A DNA stretch of 64,000 nucleotides from UBA3839 sp963627995. GTDB taxonomy: Bacteria; Bacteroidota; Bacteroidia; Bacteroidales; Bacteroidaceae. Location: NCBI GenBank assembly GCA_963627995.1, contig CAVGCV010000001.1, forward strand, positions 1-64,000, in the 5' to 3' direction. The notes beneath the pieces were generated by a model, which worked only from the letters and a program-made list of their open reading frames with translations, had not been told where the DNA came from and did not search any database. A program made the position numbers and the translations under genes. Below, one piece after another: positions 24,792 to 33,127 of the stretch; the first letter of the stretch is position 1, and every line of letters begins with the position of its first letter.

Positions 24792-25547
24792 ATGACGAAA
24801 CTGATTTCCTGGAACGTGAACGGACTGCGCGCCTGCTGCGCGAAGGGCTTCGAGGACACGTTCCGGCAGCTGGATGCCGACTGCTTCTGCCTGCAGGAGA
24901 CCAAGCTGCAGGCCGGGCAGCTCGACCTCGCGTTCGAGGGCTACCGGTCGTACTGGAACTACGCCGAGAAGAAAGGCTACAGCGGCACCGCCATCTTCAC
25001 GCGGCGCGAGCCGCTGGACGTGGCCTACGGCATGGGCCTGGAGGCGCACGACCACGAGGGGCGCGTCGTCACGGTGGAGCTGCCCGACTTCTACCTCGTC
25101 ACCGTCTACACGCCCAACTCGCAGGACGAGCTGCGGCGGCTGGACTACCGCATGGAGTGGGACGACGCATTCCGGCGCTACGTCCTGGGCCTCGACGCCA
25201 AGAAGCCGGTCATCGTTTGCGGCGACATGAACGTGGCGCACCAAGAGATTGACCTCAAGAACCCGAAGAGCAACCGGCGCAACGCAGGGTTCACCGACGA
25301 AGAGCGCGCCAAGTTCACGGAGCTGCTCGGCGCGGGGTTCACCGACACGTTCCGCCACTTCCACCCCGACGCCGAGGGCGCCTATTCGTGGTGGTCGTAC
25401 CGCTTCCACGCCCGCGAGAAGAACGCGGGCTGGCGCATCGACTACTTCCTCTCGTCGCGCCGGCTCGACAGCCGCCTGCGGAGCGCGTCCATCCACACCG
25501 GCATCCTCGGCAGCGACCACTGCCCCGTGGAGCTGGCCGTGGACTGA
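24792..25547 (+). CDS. xth: Exodeoxyribonuclease III
   Basis: 251 residues of the ExoIII/APE family, which incises DNA at abasic sites and removes 3' blocking groups. All metal and catalytic motifs are visible: SWNVNGLRA, LQETKLQ (catalytic Glu), GDMNVAH (Asp and Asn), WRIDYFL and GSDHCPV (Asp-His). Length is typical. It is probably co-transcribed with, or close behind, the CoA-transferase, and its 3' end meets HU head-on across a 54-bp palindrome. Confidence 0.95.
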   Translation: MTKLISWNVNGLRACCAKGFEDTFRQLDADCFCLQETKLQAGQLDLAFEGYRSYWNYAEKKGYSGTAIFTRREPLDVAYGMGLEAHDHEGRVVTVELPDFYLVTVYTPNSQDELRRLDYRMEWDDAFRRYVLGLDAKKPVIVCGDMNVAHQEIDLKNPKSNRRNAGFTDEERAKFTELLGAGFTDTFRHFHPDAEGAYSWWSYRFHAREKNAGWRIDYFLSSRRLDSRLRSASIHTGILGSDHCPVELAVD

Positions 25548-25589
25548 CGCGGCCGCCCGCACACCCCGCACGACAGCGCGCGGGAAAGC

Positions 25590-25643
25590 ACACAGACAGA
25601 GGAGGGCCTCCACCCGCGGGTGGAGGCCCTCCTCTGTCTGTGT
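25590..25643. terminator. 54-bp perfect palindrome between xth and HU
   Basis: Positions 25590-25616 and 25617-25643 are perfect complements with no spacer (27-bp arms). There is no T-run on either side, so this is not a textbook terminator although it sits where one is expected. Confidence 0.8.
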
Positions 25644-25659
25644 CCGTAGCCGGGGGCTG

Positions 25660-25932
25660 TCAGTTGAGCGCCGCCGTCAGCTCGGCGCCGCCCTTGAACT
25701 TCGCCGACTTCTTGGCGGCAATCGTAATCTGCTCCTTCGTCGCGGGGTTGATGCCCTTGCGCTCCGAGCGCTCGGAAACCGAGAACGTGCCAAAACCTAC
25801 GAGCGCCACCTTGTCGCCAGCCTTCAGCGCGTCGGCAATCGCCTCCACGCACGCATCGACAGCCTTCTTTGCGTCCGCCTTGCTCAGCTCGGCCTTCGCG
25901 GCCACTGCGCTTACGAGTTCATTCTTGTTCAT
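25660..25932 (-). CDS. HU family DNA-binding protein
   Basis: 90 residues starting MNKNELVSAVAAKAELSKADAK, the standard HU N-terminus, with VALVGFGTFSVSERSERKGINPATK forming the DNA-binding arm. It is a dimeric nucleoid protein that bends DNA. Because Bacteroidales may encode several HU/IHF-like proteins, the exact paralogue cannot be given. It is monocistronic, with a promoter box 83 bp upstream. Confidence 0.95.
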   Translation of the reverse strand: MNKNELVSAVAAKAELSKADAKKAVDACVEAIADALKAGDKVALVGFGTFSVSERSERKGINPATKEQITIAAKKSAKFKGGAELTAALN

Positions 25933-26014
25933 AACAATAAATTTGAAGTTAAAAATATGTATGGAAACACTTTATTCTCTCGTTCTCAACTCTTTTCACC
26001 GCGCATCATCGTCA

Positions 26015-26022
26015 CAAAGTTA
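26015..26022 (-). promoter_or_regulatory. TAnnTTTG box for HU
   Basis: TAACTTTG on the minus strand, 83 bp before the HU start; the leader is AT-rich. Confidence 0.55.
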
Positions 26023-26126
26023 TGGCTTTCACATCATCCCACAAATATTTTCGTTAAAAAAAACAAGTTTTCCGGGAAAAAACTCACTATTTGCGCCGTT
26101 TTCCTCGTTATCGCAGGGAAAATAGG

Positions 26127-26134
26127 TAATTTTG
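26127..26134 (+). promoter_or_regulatory. TAnnTTTG box for the rhomboid gene
   Basis: TAATTTTG, 36 bp before the ATG at 26170, divergent from the HU promoter. Confidence 0.6.
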
Positions 26135-26169
26135 CAGCCTAATCCGTTCATAAAGTACAGAATATCAGT

Positions 26170-27081
26170 ATGAGAATCCCCATCGTTGTCCGCTCGCTGC
26201 TCATCATCAACCTTGTCTGCTACCTTGCCGGGCTGCTGTTCCCCCGCCTCGTGTTCGCCAACGGGGAGACGGAGACCCTGCTCAACGTCATCTGCGGGCT
26301 GCACTACTTCGGCGACGGCAACTTCCACTTCTACCAGCTCGTCACCTACATGTTCATGCACGCGGGCTTCAGCCACATCTTCTTCAACATGTTCGCCCTG
26401 TGGATGTTCGGGCGCATCATGGAGCAGACGTGGGGGCCGTACCGCTTCCTCCTCTACTACCTGGCCTGCGGCATCGGCGCCGGCCTGGTGCAGGAGGCGG
26501 GGCAGGGCGTCGGCCTCATCGCCTCCCACGCCATGACCGTCGGCGCGTCGGGCGCAGTCTACGGCCTGCTGCTGGCCTTCGGGATGACCTACCCCAACGA
26601 GCGGCTGTTCATCATCCCCTTCCCCTTCCCCATCAAGGCGAAGTACTTCGTCGCGTTCTACGCCGCCATCGAGATTTTCTCCGGCTTCAGCGCCGGCGAC
26701 GGCGTGGCCCACTTCGCCCACATCGGCGGCATGCTGTTCGGGCTGCTGCTCATCCTCTACTGGCGGAAGCGGACGGCGCGCGCCGGCTTCGGCCGCCGCG
26801 GCTCCTGGACGGCGGGACGGCGGGACGGCACCGGCCACTACGACCGGGGCGAGGGCGGATTCTTCGACCGGCTCATGGGGCAGGCGGGACGGAAGAAGAA
26901 GCCGCACCCCGACATGTACGCCAGCTACAGCGACAACAACGCCGCCGACCACGCCTACAACTACCGCAAGCAGCAGGACAGCAAGGAGATAGACCGCATC
27001 CTCGACAAAATCCGCAAGGGCGGCTACGCCAGCCTCACCGACGACGAGAAGCTCACCCTCTTCAATGCCAGCAAGAAGTAG
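26170..27081 (+). CDS. Rhomboid family intramembrane serine protease
   Basis: 303 residues with six hydrophobic segments in the first 200. The signature parts are HAGFSHIFFNMFALWMFG, the catalytic serine in VGASGAVYGLL, and the catalytic histidine in AHIGGMLFG. Rhomboids cut membrane proteins within or near their transmembrane helix. The C-terminal 100 residues are soluble and end in a short helical block (YASLTDDEKLTLFNASKK) that many Bacteroidetes rhomboids share. The next gene starts 17 bp inside this one. Confidence 0.92.
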   Translation: MRIPIVVRSLLIINLVCYLAGLLFPRLVFANGETETLLNVICGLHYFGDGNFHFYQLVTYMFMHAGFSHIFFNMFALWMFGRIMEQTWGPYRFLLYYLACGIGAGLVQEAGQGVGLIASHAMTVGASGAVYGLLLAFGMTYPNERLFIIPFPFPIKAKYFVAFYAAIEIFSGFSAGDGVAHFAHIGGMLFGLLLILYWRKRTARAGFGRRGSWTAGRRDGTGHYDRGEGGFFDRLMGQAGRKKKPHPDMYASYSDNNAADHAYNYRKQQDSKEIDRILDKIRKGGYASLTDDEKLTLFNASKK

Positions 27082-28204
27082 GGCGGGGCTGCGCGCCCCA
27101 AGCGCAGCCTCCCGCCAGCGGAAGAGGTCCAGGGCCAAGAAATACGCCCGGAACGCGCTCCAGGCGGCGCTCGCCATCCTCAACACGCTCCTTGCCGCGG
27201 GGATGATGGCAAGCGCGCTGTCGGCCTGGGCCGAGCCGCAGCGCCACCCCGGCCTCTCCTACTGGGGCCTCTTCTTCCCCCTCTTCCTCGCCGCCAACAT
27301 CGCCTTCCTCGTCTTCTGGCTCTTCGCCAACTGGCGCTTCGCGTCGCTCTCGCTCGCCGCCCTCCTGCTGTGCGCGGGGAGCGTGCGCACCTACTGGCCC
27401 GTCAACCTGCCGTCCGACCCGCCCGACGGCGCCATCCTCCTCCTTTCCTACAACATCCTCGGCCTCGGGGGAAAGGACACCGTGCCCTACGCGGAGCGGC
27501 CCATCGTGAAGTACATCGTGCAGAGCGGCGCCGACATCGTATGCTGCCAGGAGGCGAGCAACCTCGGCCTCGCGACCGTGCGGCAGGTCACCGACCCCGT
27601 CTACCCCTACCAGTACTACGGGGCCATCAACAAGGGGCAGTTCGCCCTCCTGTCGAAGTTCCCCATCCTCAGCACCGACACCGTCGAGTACGAGTCGGCC
27701 GGCAACAGCTCGCTCGCCCACGTCCTGCTCGTCGGCGGCGACAGCGTGCTGGTCATCAACAACCACTTCGAGAGCTACAAGCTCAAGGACGGCGACCGCG
27801 AGGAGTACAAAGACCTCGTGCGCGAGCCCAGCAAGGGGCGCATCCTCGAGTCGCTGCGCGACCTCACCGGCAAGGTCGTACCCGCCAACGCCATCCGCGG
27901 GCCGCAGGCCGACTCCGTGGCCGCCTACGTCGAGCGGTCGCCCTACAAGTACATCATCGCGTGCGGCGACTTCAACGACGCCTCCATCTCCTACTCCCAC
28001 CACCGCCTCACGCGACGCCTCAACGACGCCTACACGCGCTCGGGCAACGGGCCGGGCATCAGCTACAACCGCAGCGGCATGTACTTCCGCATCGACAACA
28101 TCCTCTGCTCGCCCAACATCACCCCCTACGGCGCGCGCGTCGACAACTCCATCCGCGCCAGCGACCACTACCCCATCTCCTGCTGGCTGGAGCTCGGCCG
28201 GTGA
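27065..28204 (+). CDS. Membrane-anchored endonuclease/exonuclease/phosphatase family protein
   Basis: 379 residues. A basic N-terminus is followed by three hydrophobic segments (about residues 34-54, 64-84 and 90-106) and then a periplasmic or cytoplasmic EEP domain from about residue 118: LLSYNILGL, CCQEAS (metal Glu), GDFNDA, FRIDNILCS and SDHYPISCW. The fold covers DNases, phosphodiesterases and sphingomyelinases; the substrate here is unknown. The start overlaps the rhomboid gene by 17 bp, so the pair is translationally close and probably one operon. Confidence 0.85.
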   Translation: MPARSRAGLRAPSAASRQRKRSRAKKYARNALQAALAILNTLLAAGMMASALSAWAEPQRHPGLSYWGLFFPLFLAANIAFLVFWLFANWRFASLSLAALLLCAGSVRTYWPVNLPSDPPDGAILLLSYNILGLGGKDTVPYAERPIVKYIVQSGADIVCCQEASNLGLATVRQVTDPVYPYQYYGAINKGQFALLSKFPILSTDTVEYESAGNSSLAHVLLVGGDSVLVINNHFESYKLKDGDREEYKDLVREPSKGRILESLRDLTGKVVPANAIRGPQADSVAAYVERSPYKYIIACGDFNDASISYSHHRLTRRLNDAYTRSGNGPGISYNRSGMYFRIDNILCSPNITPYGARVDNSIRASDHYPISCWLELGR

Positions 28205-28258
28205 GCCGCGAGCCCCCGCCGGGGGAAAAAGCACGCCTTTCCCGCCCCTCCGGGCGAC

Positions 28259-28376
28259 CTGCGGAAAACGTCCGCAGAGCGCGCGCCCGCGCTCCGCGGA
28301 CGAAATGGATTTCCTCCGCAGACGAAAATATTTTTCTCCGCGGAGGTTCTCGCGCCCGCTCCGCAGTGTTTTTCCC
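28259..28376 (-). repeat. Phased-dyad intergenic element, copy 4
   Basis: Cores at 28272-28277, 28294-28299, 28316-28321, 28338-28343 and 28361-28366 (22, 22, 22, 23). The ACTGCGGAG end faces right. It lies between the EEP gene and the secDF promoter, followed by a short A/T-rich stretch with two CTATATAATA motifs (28414-28437). No gene is seen in 28205-28710. Confidence 0.92.
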
Positions 28377-28540
28377 CGCTTCCGGCGCGCGAGGGGCGGC
28401 CGCCCGGCCGCCCCCTATATAATAACCTATATAATAAATAAAAAGCACGCGCGCGAGGGGCGGCGCCGCCGCGAGAATGCCGCGCGGAAGGGGCGTCCGC
28501 AAAAAATGCACAAAACATCTTGATATTCACAAAAAAGAGC

Positions 28541-28548
28541 TACCTTTG
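28541..28548 (+). promoter_or_regulatory. TAnnTTTG box for secDF
   Basis: TACCTTTG, 163 bp before the secDF ATG. The long leader is GC-rich in its middle and AT-rich just before the start. Confidence 0.6.
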
Positions 28549-28710
28549 CAACCTTGAAAGACTGTGCCGAGGCCAAGGTGAAACCATTTTGGCCCGGGGC
28601 GCATGGGCGAGCCCGAAGCGCGGCCAGGGCGCGGCGCGCGGCCTCGCGGCACCTGCCGGCCCCCACCTGCGACAACAAATCAACAAAAAATAAAAACCTT
28701 CTAAACAACA

Positions 28711-31700
28711 ATGCGAAACAAAGGATTCATAAAAACGCTGGCGGTTCTGCTCACGCTCATCTGCCTCTTCTATCTCTCCTTCTCCATTGTCACCAACGTC
28801 GTGGACAACAAGGCGGCAAAGATGGCAGAGACCGACTCCGTGGCGGCCACCGCCTACATCGACTCGCTCAACGCCACGCCGTTCTACCTTTGGAGCTACA
28901 ACCTCAAGCAGTGCCGCGAAGTGGCCATCGGCCTGGGCCTCGACCTGAAGGGCGGCATGAACGTCACGCTCGAGGTGTCCATCCCCGACGTGGTGAAGAC
29001 GCTGTCGGGCAACAGCCACGACCCCGCCTTCCTCAAGGCGGTGGAGTCGGCCAAGCTGGAGTCGCAGGACACGCAGACCGACTTCATCACCGCTTTCGTC
29101 AAGGCCTACAAGCAGAACGCGCCCGACGGCAAGCTGGCGCAGATTTTCGCCACCCAGCAGCTCAACGAGAAGGTGAAGCCCACCAGCACGGACGCCGAGG
29201 TGGAGAAGGTGCTCCGCGCCGAGGTCAAGTCGGCCGTCGACAACTCCGAGCGCGTGCTCCGCACCCGCATCGACCGCTTCGGCGTGGTGCAGCCCAACAT
29301 ACAGAAGGACCTCAGCAAGAGCGGCCGCATCATGGTGGAGCTTCCCGGCATCAAGGAGCCCGACCGCGTGCGCAACCTGCTCCAGGGGAGCGCCAACCTT
29401 GAGTTCTGGACCACCTACGACACGCAGGACGTGCTGCCCCTGCTCAACCAGCTCAACACGGCCCTCCGCGAGGCGGCCGGCGAGACCGCGGCCGAGCAGG
29501 CGGGCGCAGCCGACACGGCGGCCGCCGGCCCGGCGAAGGCGTCCGAGCCCGCCAGCGCCGACAAGGCCGCCCTCGCGCGCCTCGGCAAGGCCGGAGCGGA
29601 CAAGAAGAAGGCCGGGCAGACGCCGACCGAGGAGGAAGCCGTCGCGGCGGCCAAGCGCGAGAACCCCCTCTTCGCCATCTTCCAGCCCGAGAACCGCGCG
29701 GCGGGATGCGCCGTGGGCTACGCCGCCATGCGCGACACGGCGGAGGTGAACGCCCTCGTCGGCTCGAAGACGGCCAGGCAGATTCTGCCCGCCGACCTCC
29801 GCCTGCTCTGGGACGTGAAGTCGGTTGACAAGGCCGGCAAGATATTCCGCCTCTACGCCATCCGCACCAGCAGCGGGCAGAACGGGCGCGCGCCCCTCAC
29901 CGGCGACGTCGTGACGGAGGCCAAGGACGAGTTCGACACGTACGGCAACCCCTGCGTCAGCATGAAGATGAACTCCGAGGGCGCGCGCAAGTGGGCGGCC
30001 CTCACCGAGGCGAACATCAACCACGCCATCGCCATCGTGCTCGACAACTACGTGTACAGCGCGCCCAACGTCAACAACAAGATTGACGGCGGCAGCTCGC
30101 AGATTACCGGCCAGTTCACGACCAACGACACGAAGGACCTGGCCAACGTGCTGGCCTCGGGAAAGATGCCCGCGCCCGCGCAAATCGTGCAGGAGGACAT
30201 CGTGGGCCCGTCGCTCGGCGCCGAGTCCATCCAGGCCGGCTTCATCTCGTTCGTCATCGCCTTCATCGTGCTGATGCTCTACATGTGCGTCATGTACGGC
30301 TTCAAGGCCGGCATGGTGGCCAACAGCGCGCTCATCCTCAACTTCTTCTTCACGCTCGGCATCCTCACGTCGCTCCAGGCCGCGCTCACCATGTCGGGCA
30401 TCGCCGGAATGGTGCTGACCCTCGGCATGGCCGTCGACGCCAACGTGCTCATCTACGAGCGCACCAAGGAGGAGCTGAAGGGCGGCAAGAGAATCCAGGC
30501 GGCCGTTTCGGCGGGCTACAGCAACGCCTTCTCCGCCATCTTCGACTCCAACCTCACGTCGCTCATCACGGCGGCCATCCTCTACTACTTCGGCACGGGC
30601 CCCATCCGCGGCTTCGCGACGACGCTCTTCATCGGCATCGTCTGCTCGTTCTTCACGGCCGTGTGGCTCACGCGCATCGTGTACGAGAACCGCTTCGCCC
30701 GCGACAAGTGGCTCGGCCTCACGTTCACGACCTCGTTCTCGAAGAACCTCATGCAGGGCACGAGGTACAACTTCATGGGCATCTACAAGAAGTCGTTCGC
30801 CGCGTTCGGCCTGCTGCTCGTCGCCAGCCTCGTGTCGTTCGGCCTCCGCGGCCTGAGCCGCTCCATCGACTTCACGGGCGGCCGCAACTTCAAGGTGGAG
30901 TTCGCCCAGCCCGTGAACACCGACGAGGTGAAAGCGGCCGTCCTTGCCAAGTTCGCCGACAAGGAGAGCGACCAGGCGGTCAACACGAACGTCATCGCCC
31001 TCGGCACCGACGGCAAGAACATCCGCGTGACGACCAACTACCGCATCAACGTGCCCGGCACGGAAGTCGACGCGGAGATAGAGCGGATGCTCTACGAGGC
31101 CTTCACCGAGCGCGGCTACATCGACAGCACGAAGGTGTCGCACGCGCAGTTCGTCAACCGCCACGAGCGCGAGGGCGGCTCCATCGTGAGCTCGCAGAAG
31201 GTGGGTCCGTCCATCGCGGAGGACATCACCTACAACGCCATCTGGAGCGTGGTGCTCGCGCTCATCGCCATCTTCGTCTACATCCTCTACCGCTTCCGCA
31301 GCGTGGCCTACTCGGTGGGCTCCATCGTGGCCCTGACGTTCGACACGCTGCTCATCATCGGCATGTACTCCATCTGCTACGGCTGGATAGGCTTCTCGCT
31401 GGAGATTGACCAGACGTTCATCGGCGCCATCCTGACGGCCATCGGCTACTCCATCAACGACAAGGTGGTGGTGTTCGACCGCATCCGCGAGAACTTCACG
31501 CTCTACCCCAGGCGCGACATCCAGCGGCTGTTCAACGACTCGCTGAACCAGACGCTCTCGCGCACCATCAACACGTCGCTCTCGACGCTCATCGTGCTGC
31601 TCGCCATCTTCATCTTCGGCGGCGACTCCATCCGCTCGTTCGCCTTCGCCATGATGCTCGGCGTGGTGTTCGGCACCTGCTCGTCCATCTTCATCGCGGC

Positions 31701-31785
31701 GCCCACGGCATTCCTCGTGCTGGGACGCAAGATTCGCGAGGAGGGGCACGAGGAGCTGGAGGCAGAGGCCGTCGCGGCCAAGTGA
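28711..31785 (+). CDS. secDF: Fused protein translocase subunit SecDF
   Basis: 1024 residues combining SecD and SecF, as is usual in Bacteroidota. SecD part: first membrane helix near residues 8-28, the conserved GLGLDLKGGMNVTLEV, a large periplasmic region with an Ala/Lys-rich insert near 255-320, then five further helices with GMAVDANVLIYERTKEEL. SecF part from about residue 690: RSIDFTGGRNFKVEF, and the second helical bundle with GYSINDKVVVFDRIREN. It uses the proton gradient to help pull proteins through SecYEG. It stands alone behind a 160-nt leader and is followed by a terminator. Confidence 0.96.
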   Translation: MRNKGFIKTLAVLLTLICLFYLSFSIVTNVVDNKAAKMAETDSVAATAYIDSLNATPFYLWSYNLKQCREVAIGLGLDLKGGMNVTLEVSIPDVVKTLSGNSHDPAFLKAVESAKLESQDTQTDFITAFVKAYKQNAPDGKLAQIFATQQLNEKVKPTSTDAEVEKVLRAEVKSAVDNSERVLRTRIDRFGVVQPNIQKDLSKSGRIMVELPGIKEPDRVRNLLQGSANLEFWTTYDTQDVLPLLNQLNTALREAAGETAAEQAGAADTAAAGPAKASEPASADKAALARLGKAGADKKKAGQTPTEEEAVAAAKRENPLFAIFQPENRAAGCAVGYAAMRDTAEVNALVGSKTARQILPADLRLLWDVKSVDKAGKIFRLYAIRTSSGQNGRAPLTGDVVTEAKDEFDTYGNPCVSMKMNSEGARKWAALTEANINHAIAIVLDNYVYSAPNVNNKIDGGSSQITGQFTTNDTKDLANVLASGKMPAPAQIVQEDIVGPSLGAESIQAGFISFVIAFIVLMLYMCVMYGFKAGMVANSALILNFFFTLGILTSLQAALTMSGIAGMVLTLGMAVDANVLIYERTKEELKGGKRIQAAVSAGYSNAFSAIFDSNLTSLITAAILYYFGTGPIRGFATTLFIGIVCSFFTAVWLTRIVYENRFARDKWLGLTFTTSFSKNLMQGTRYNFMGIYKKSFAAFGLLLVASLVSFGLRGLSRSIDFTGGRNFKVEFAQPVNTDEVKAAVLAKFADKESDQAVNTNVIALGTDGKNIRVTTNYRINVPGTEVDAEIERMLYEAFTERGYIDSTKVSHAQFVNRHEREGGSIVSSQKVGPSIAEDITYNAIWSVVLALIAIFVYILYRFRSVAYSVGSIVALTFDTLLIIGMYSICYGWIGFSLEIDQTFIGAILTAIGYSINDKVVVFDRIRENFTLYPRRDIQRLFNDSLNQTLSRTINTSLSTLIVLLAIFIFGGDSIRSFAFAMMLGVVFGTCSSIFIAAPTAFLVLGRKIREEGHEELEAEAVAAK

Positions 31786-31813
31786 CGGGCGAATCCACAC
31801 ACTCACTCACCAG

Positions 31814-31855
31814 CAGGGGCCTGCACATGCGACACGTCATGCGCAGGCCCTTCTT
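31814..31855 (+). terminator. Terminator after secDF
   Basis: GGGCCTGC.CATG (31817-31829) pairs with CATG.GCAGGCCC (31838-31850), followed by TTCTT. Confidence 0.75.
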
Positions 31856-31873
31856 AAAAACACCCCAACAAGC

Positions 31874-32773
31874 ATGAACACCATCAAAGTAGCCATCGTC
31901 GGATATGGCAACATCGGGCGCTACGCACTGCAGGCCATCGAGGCCGCTCCCGACATGGAGTGCGCGGGCGTCGTCCGCCGCAAGGGCGCGGAGGACAAGC
32001 CCGCCGAACTCGCCGACTACCCCGTCGTCAGAAGCATCAAGGAGCTCGCCGGCGTGCAGGTGGCCATCCTCGCCACGCCCACGCGCAGGGTCGAGGCCTA
32101 CGCCCGGGAGTGCCTCGCGCTCGGCATCAACACGGTCGACTCGTTCGACATCCACACGCAGATCGTGGAGCTCCGGCGCTCGCTCGACGCGGAGGCCAAG
32201 GCGCACGGCGCGGTCAGCGTCGTCAGCGCCGGCTGGGACCCGGGCAGCGACTCCATCGTGCGCACGCTCATGGAAAGCCTCGCCCCGAAAGGCGTCTCCT
32301 ACACGAACTTCGGCCCGGGCCGCAGCATGGGCCACAGCGTGGCCGTGCGCGCCATCGAGGGCGTGAAGGACGCGCTCTCCGTCACCATCCCGCTGGGCAC
32401 GGGCATCCACCGCCGCATGGTGTACGTGGAGCTGCTCCCGGGCCACGACCTCGCCACGGTGGCCGCCGCCATCAAGGCCGACCCCTACTTCGTGAACGAC
32501 GAGACCCACGTGCAGCAGGTCGGCAGCGTGGACGCGCTCAACGACGTGGGCCACGGCGTGAACCTCGTCCGCAAGGGCGTGTCGGGCGCGACGCACAACC
32601 AGCTCTTCGAGTTCAACATGAGAATCAACAACCCCGCGCTCACGGCGCAGGTGCTCGTGAACGTGGCGCGCGCCTCGCTCAGGCAGCAGCCCGGCGCCTA
32701 CACCATGATTGAGCTGCCCGTCATCGACATGCTGCCCGGCGACCGCGAGGACATCATCCGCCACCTCGTGTAG
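31874..32773 (+). CDS. ddh: meso-Diaminopimelate D-dehydrogenase
   Basis: 299 residues beginning with a dinucleotide-binding motif (IKVAIVGYGNIGRYAL). It shows the Ddh signatures SFDIHTQIVELRRSLD, SAGWDPGSDSI and NFGPGRSMGHSVAVRAI. The enzyme makes meso-diaminopimelate from tetrahydrodipicolinate in one step with ammonia and NADPH, so it acts directly on the product of DapB, which is encoded 16 kb away in the same window. It follows secDF closely (20-30 bp after the terminator) and has no clear TAnnTTTG box of its own. A strong terminator follows. Confidence 0.94.
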   Translation: MNTIKVAIVGYGNIGRYALQAIEAAPDMECAGVVRRKGAEDKPAELADYPVVRSIKELAGVQVAILATPTRRVEAYARECLALGINTVDSFDIHTQIVELRRSLDAEAKAHGAVSVVSAGWDPGSDSIVRTLMESLAPKGVSYTNFGPGRSMGHSVAVRAIEGVKDALSVTIPLGTGIHRRMVYVELLPGHDLATVAAAIKADPYFVNDETHVQQVGSVDALNDVGHGVNLVRKGVSGATHNQLFEFNMRINNPALTAQVLVNVARASLRQQPGAYTMIELPVIDMLPGDREDIIRHLV

Positions 32774-32802
32774 AGGGCAAGACACACAGCGCATTGCGCT
32801 TG

Positions 32803-32850
32803 CGGGCCGCACGCTTTCCATGGAGAGGAAGGCGCGCGGCCCGTTTTTTT
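32803..32850 (+). terminator. Strong terminator after ddh
   Basis: A 17-bp stem with one mismatch (32803-32819 with 32827-32843) is followed directly by eight T. Confidence 0.92.
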
Positions 32851-32883
32851 TAGCTTCCCCGCCATTCCTGCCGGAAAAAGTCG

Positions 32884-32891
32884 TATATTTG
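32884..32891 (+). promoter_or_regulatory. TAnnTTTG box for the cobalamin operon
   Basis: TATATTTG, just before the riboswitch, so the transcript would begin at about 32898. Confidence 0.7.
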
Positions 32892-32897
32892 CAGCCA

Positions 32898-33085
32898 TAC
32901 CGCTGGTTCACCCGCACAGGGTGATGAAAAGGGAACCGGGTGCAAATCCCGGACAGTCCCGCTGCTGTGAGCTATCCAACCGCATTGGAGGAGGCGAACA
33001 AACGAGCCACTGGCCACACCGACGCGCCGGGAAGGGGTTCGCCGCCGATAGCAAAGTCAGAAGACCTGCCAGCCGGAGCCTGTTG
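32898..33085 (+). promoter_or_regulatory. Adenosylcobalamin riboswitch
   Basis: The leader shows the conserved blocks in order: GGGAACCGGGTGCAAATCCC near 32931, GGACAGTCCCGCTGCTGTGA, GCCACTGG, CGGGAAGG, and the B12-box region ATAGCAAAGTCAGAAGACC ending near 33067. The btuB ATG follows about 45 bp later. In this class ligand binding normally represses transport genes; by analogy B12 sufficiency would shut off btuB and the genes behind it. Confidence 0.95.
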
Positions 33086-33127
33086 AACGTGCGCCTCGAG
33101 GAAAGGCGCTGCTCAAACGAAATCCCG

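Noticed and set aside
28540..31806. A 1088-codon frame on the minus strand
   Set aside because: Antisense to secDF with no recognisable domain; a codon-bias shadow.
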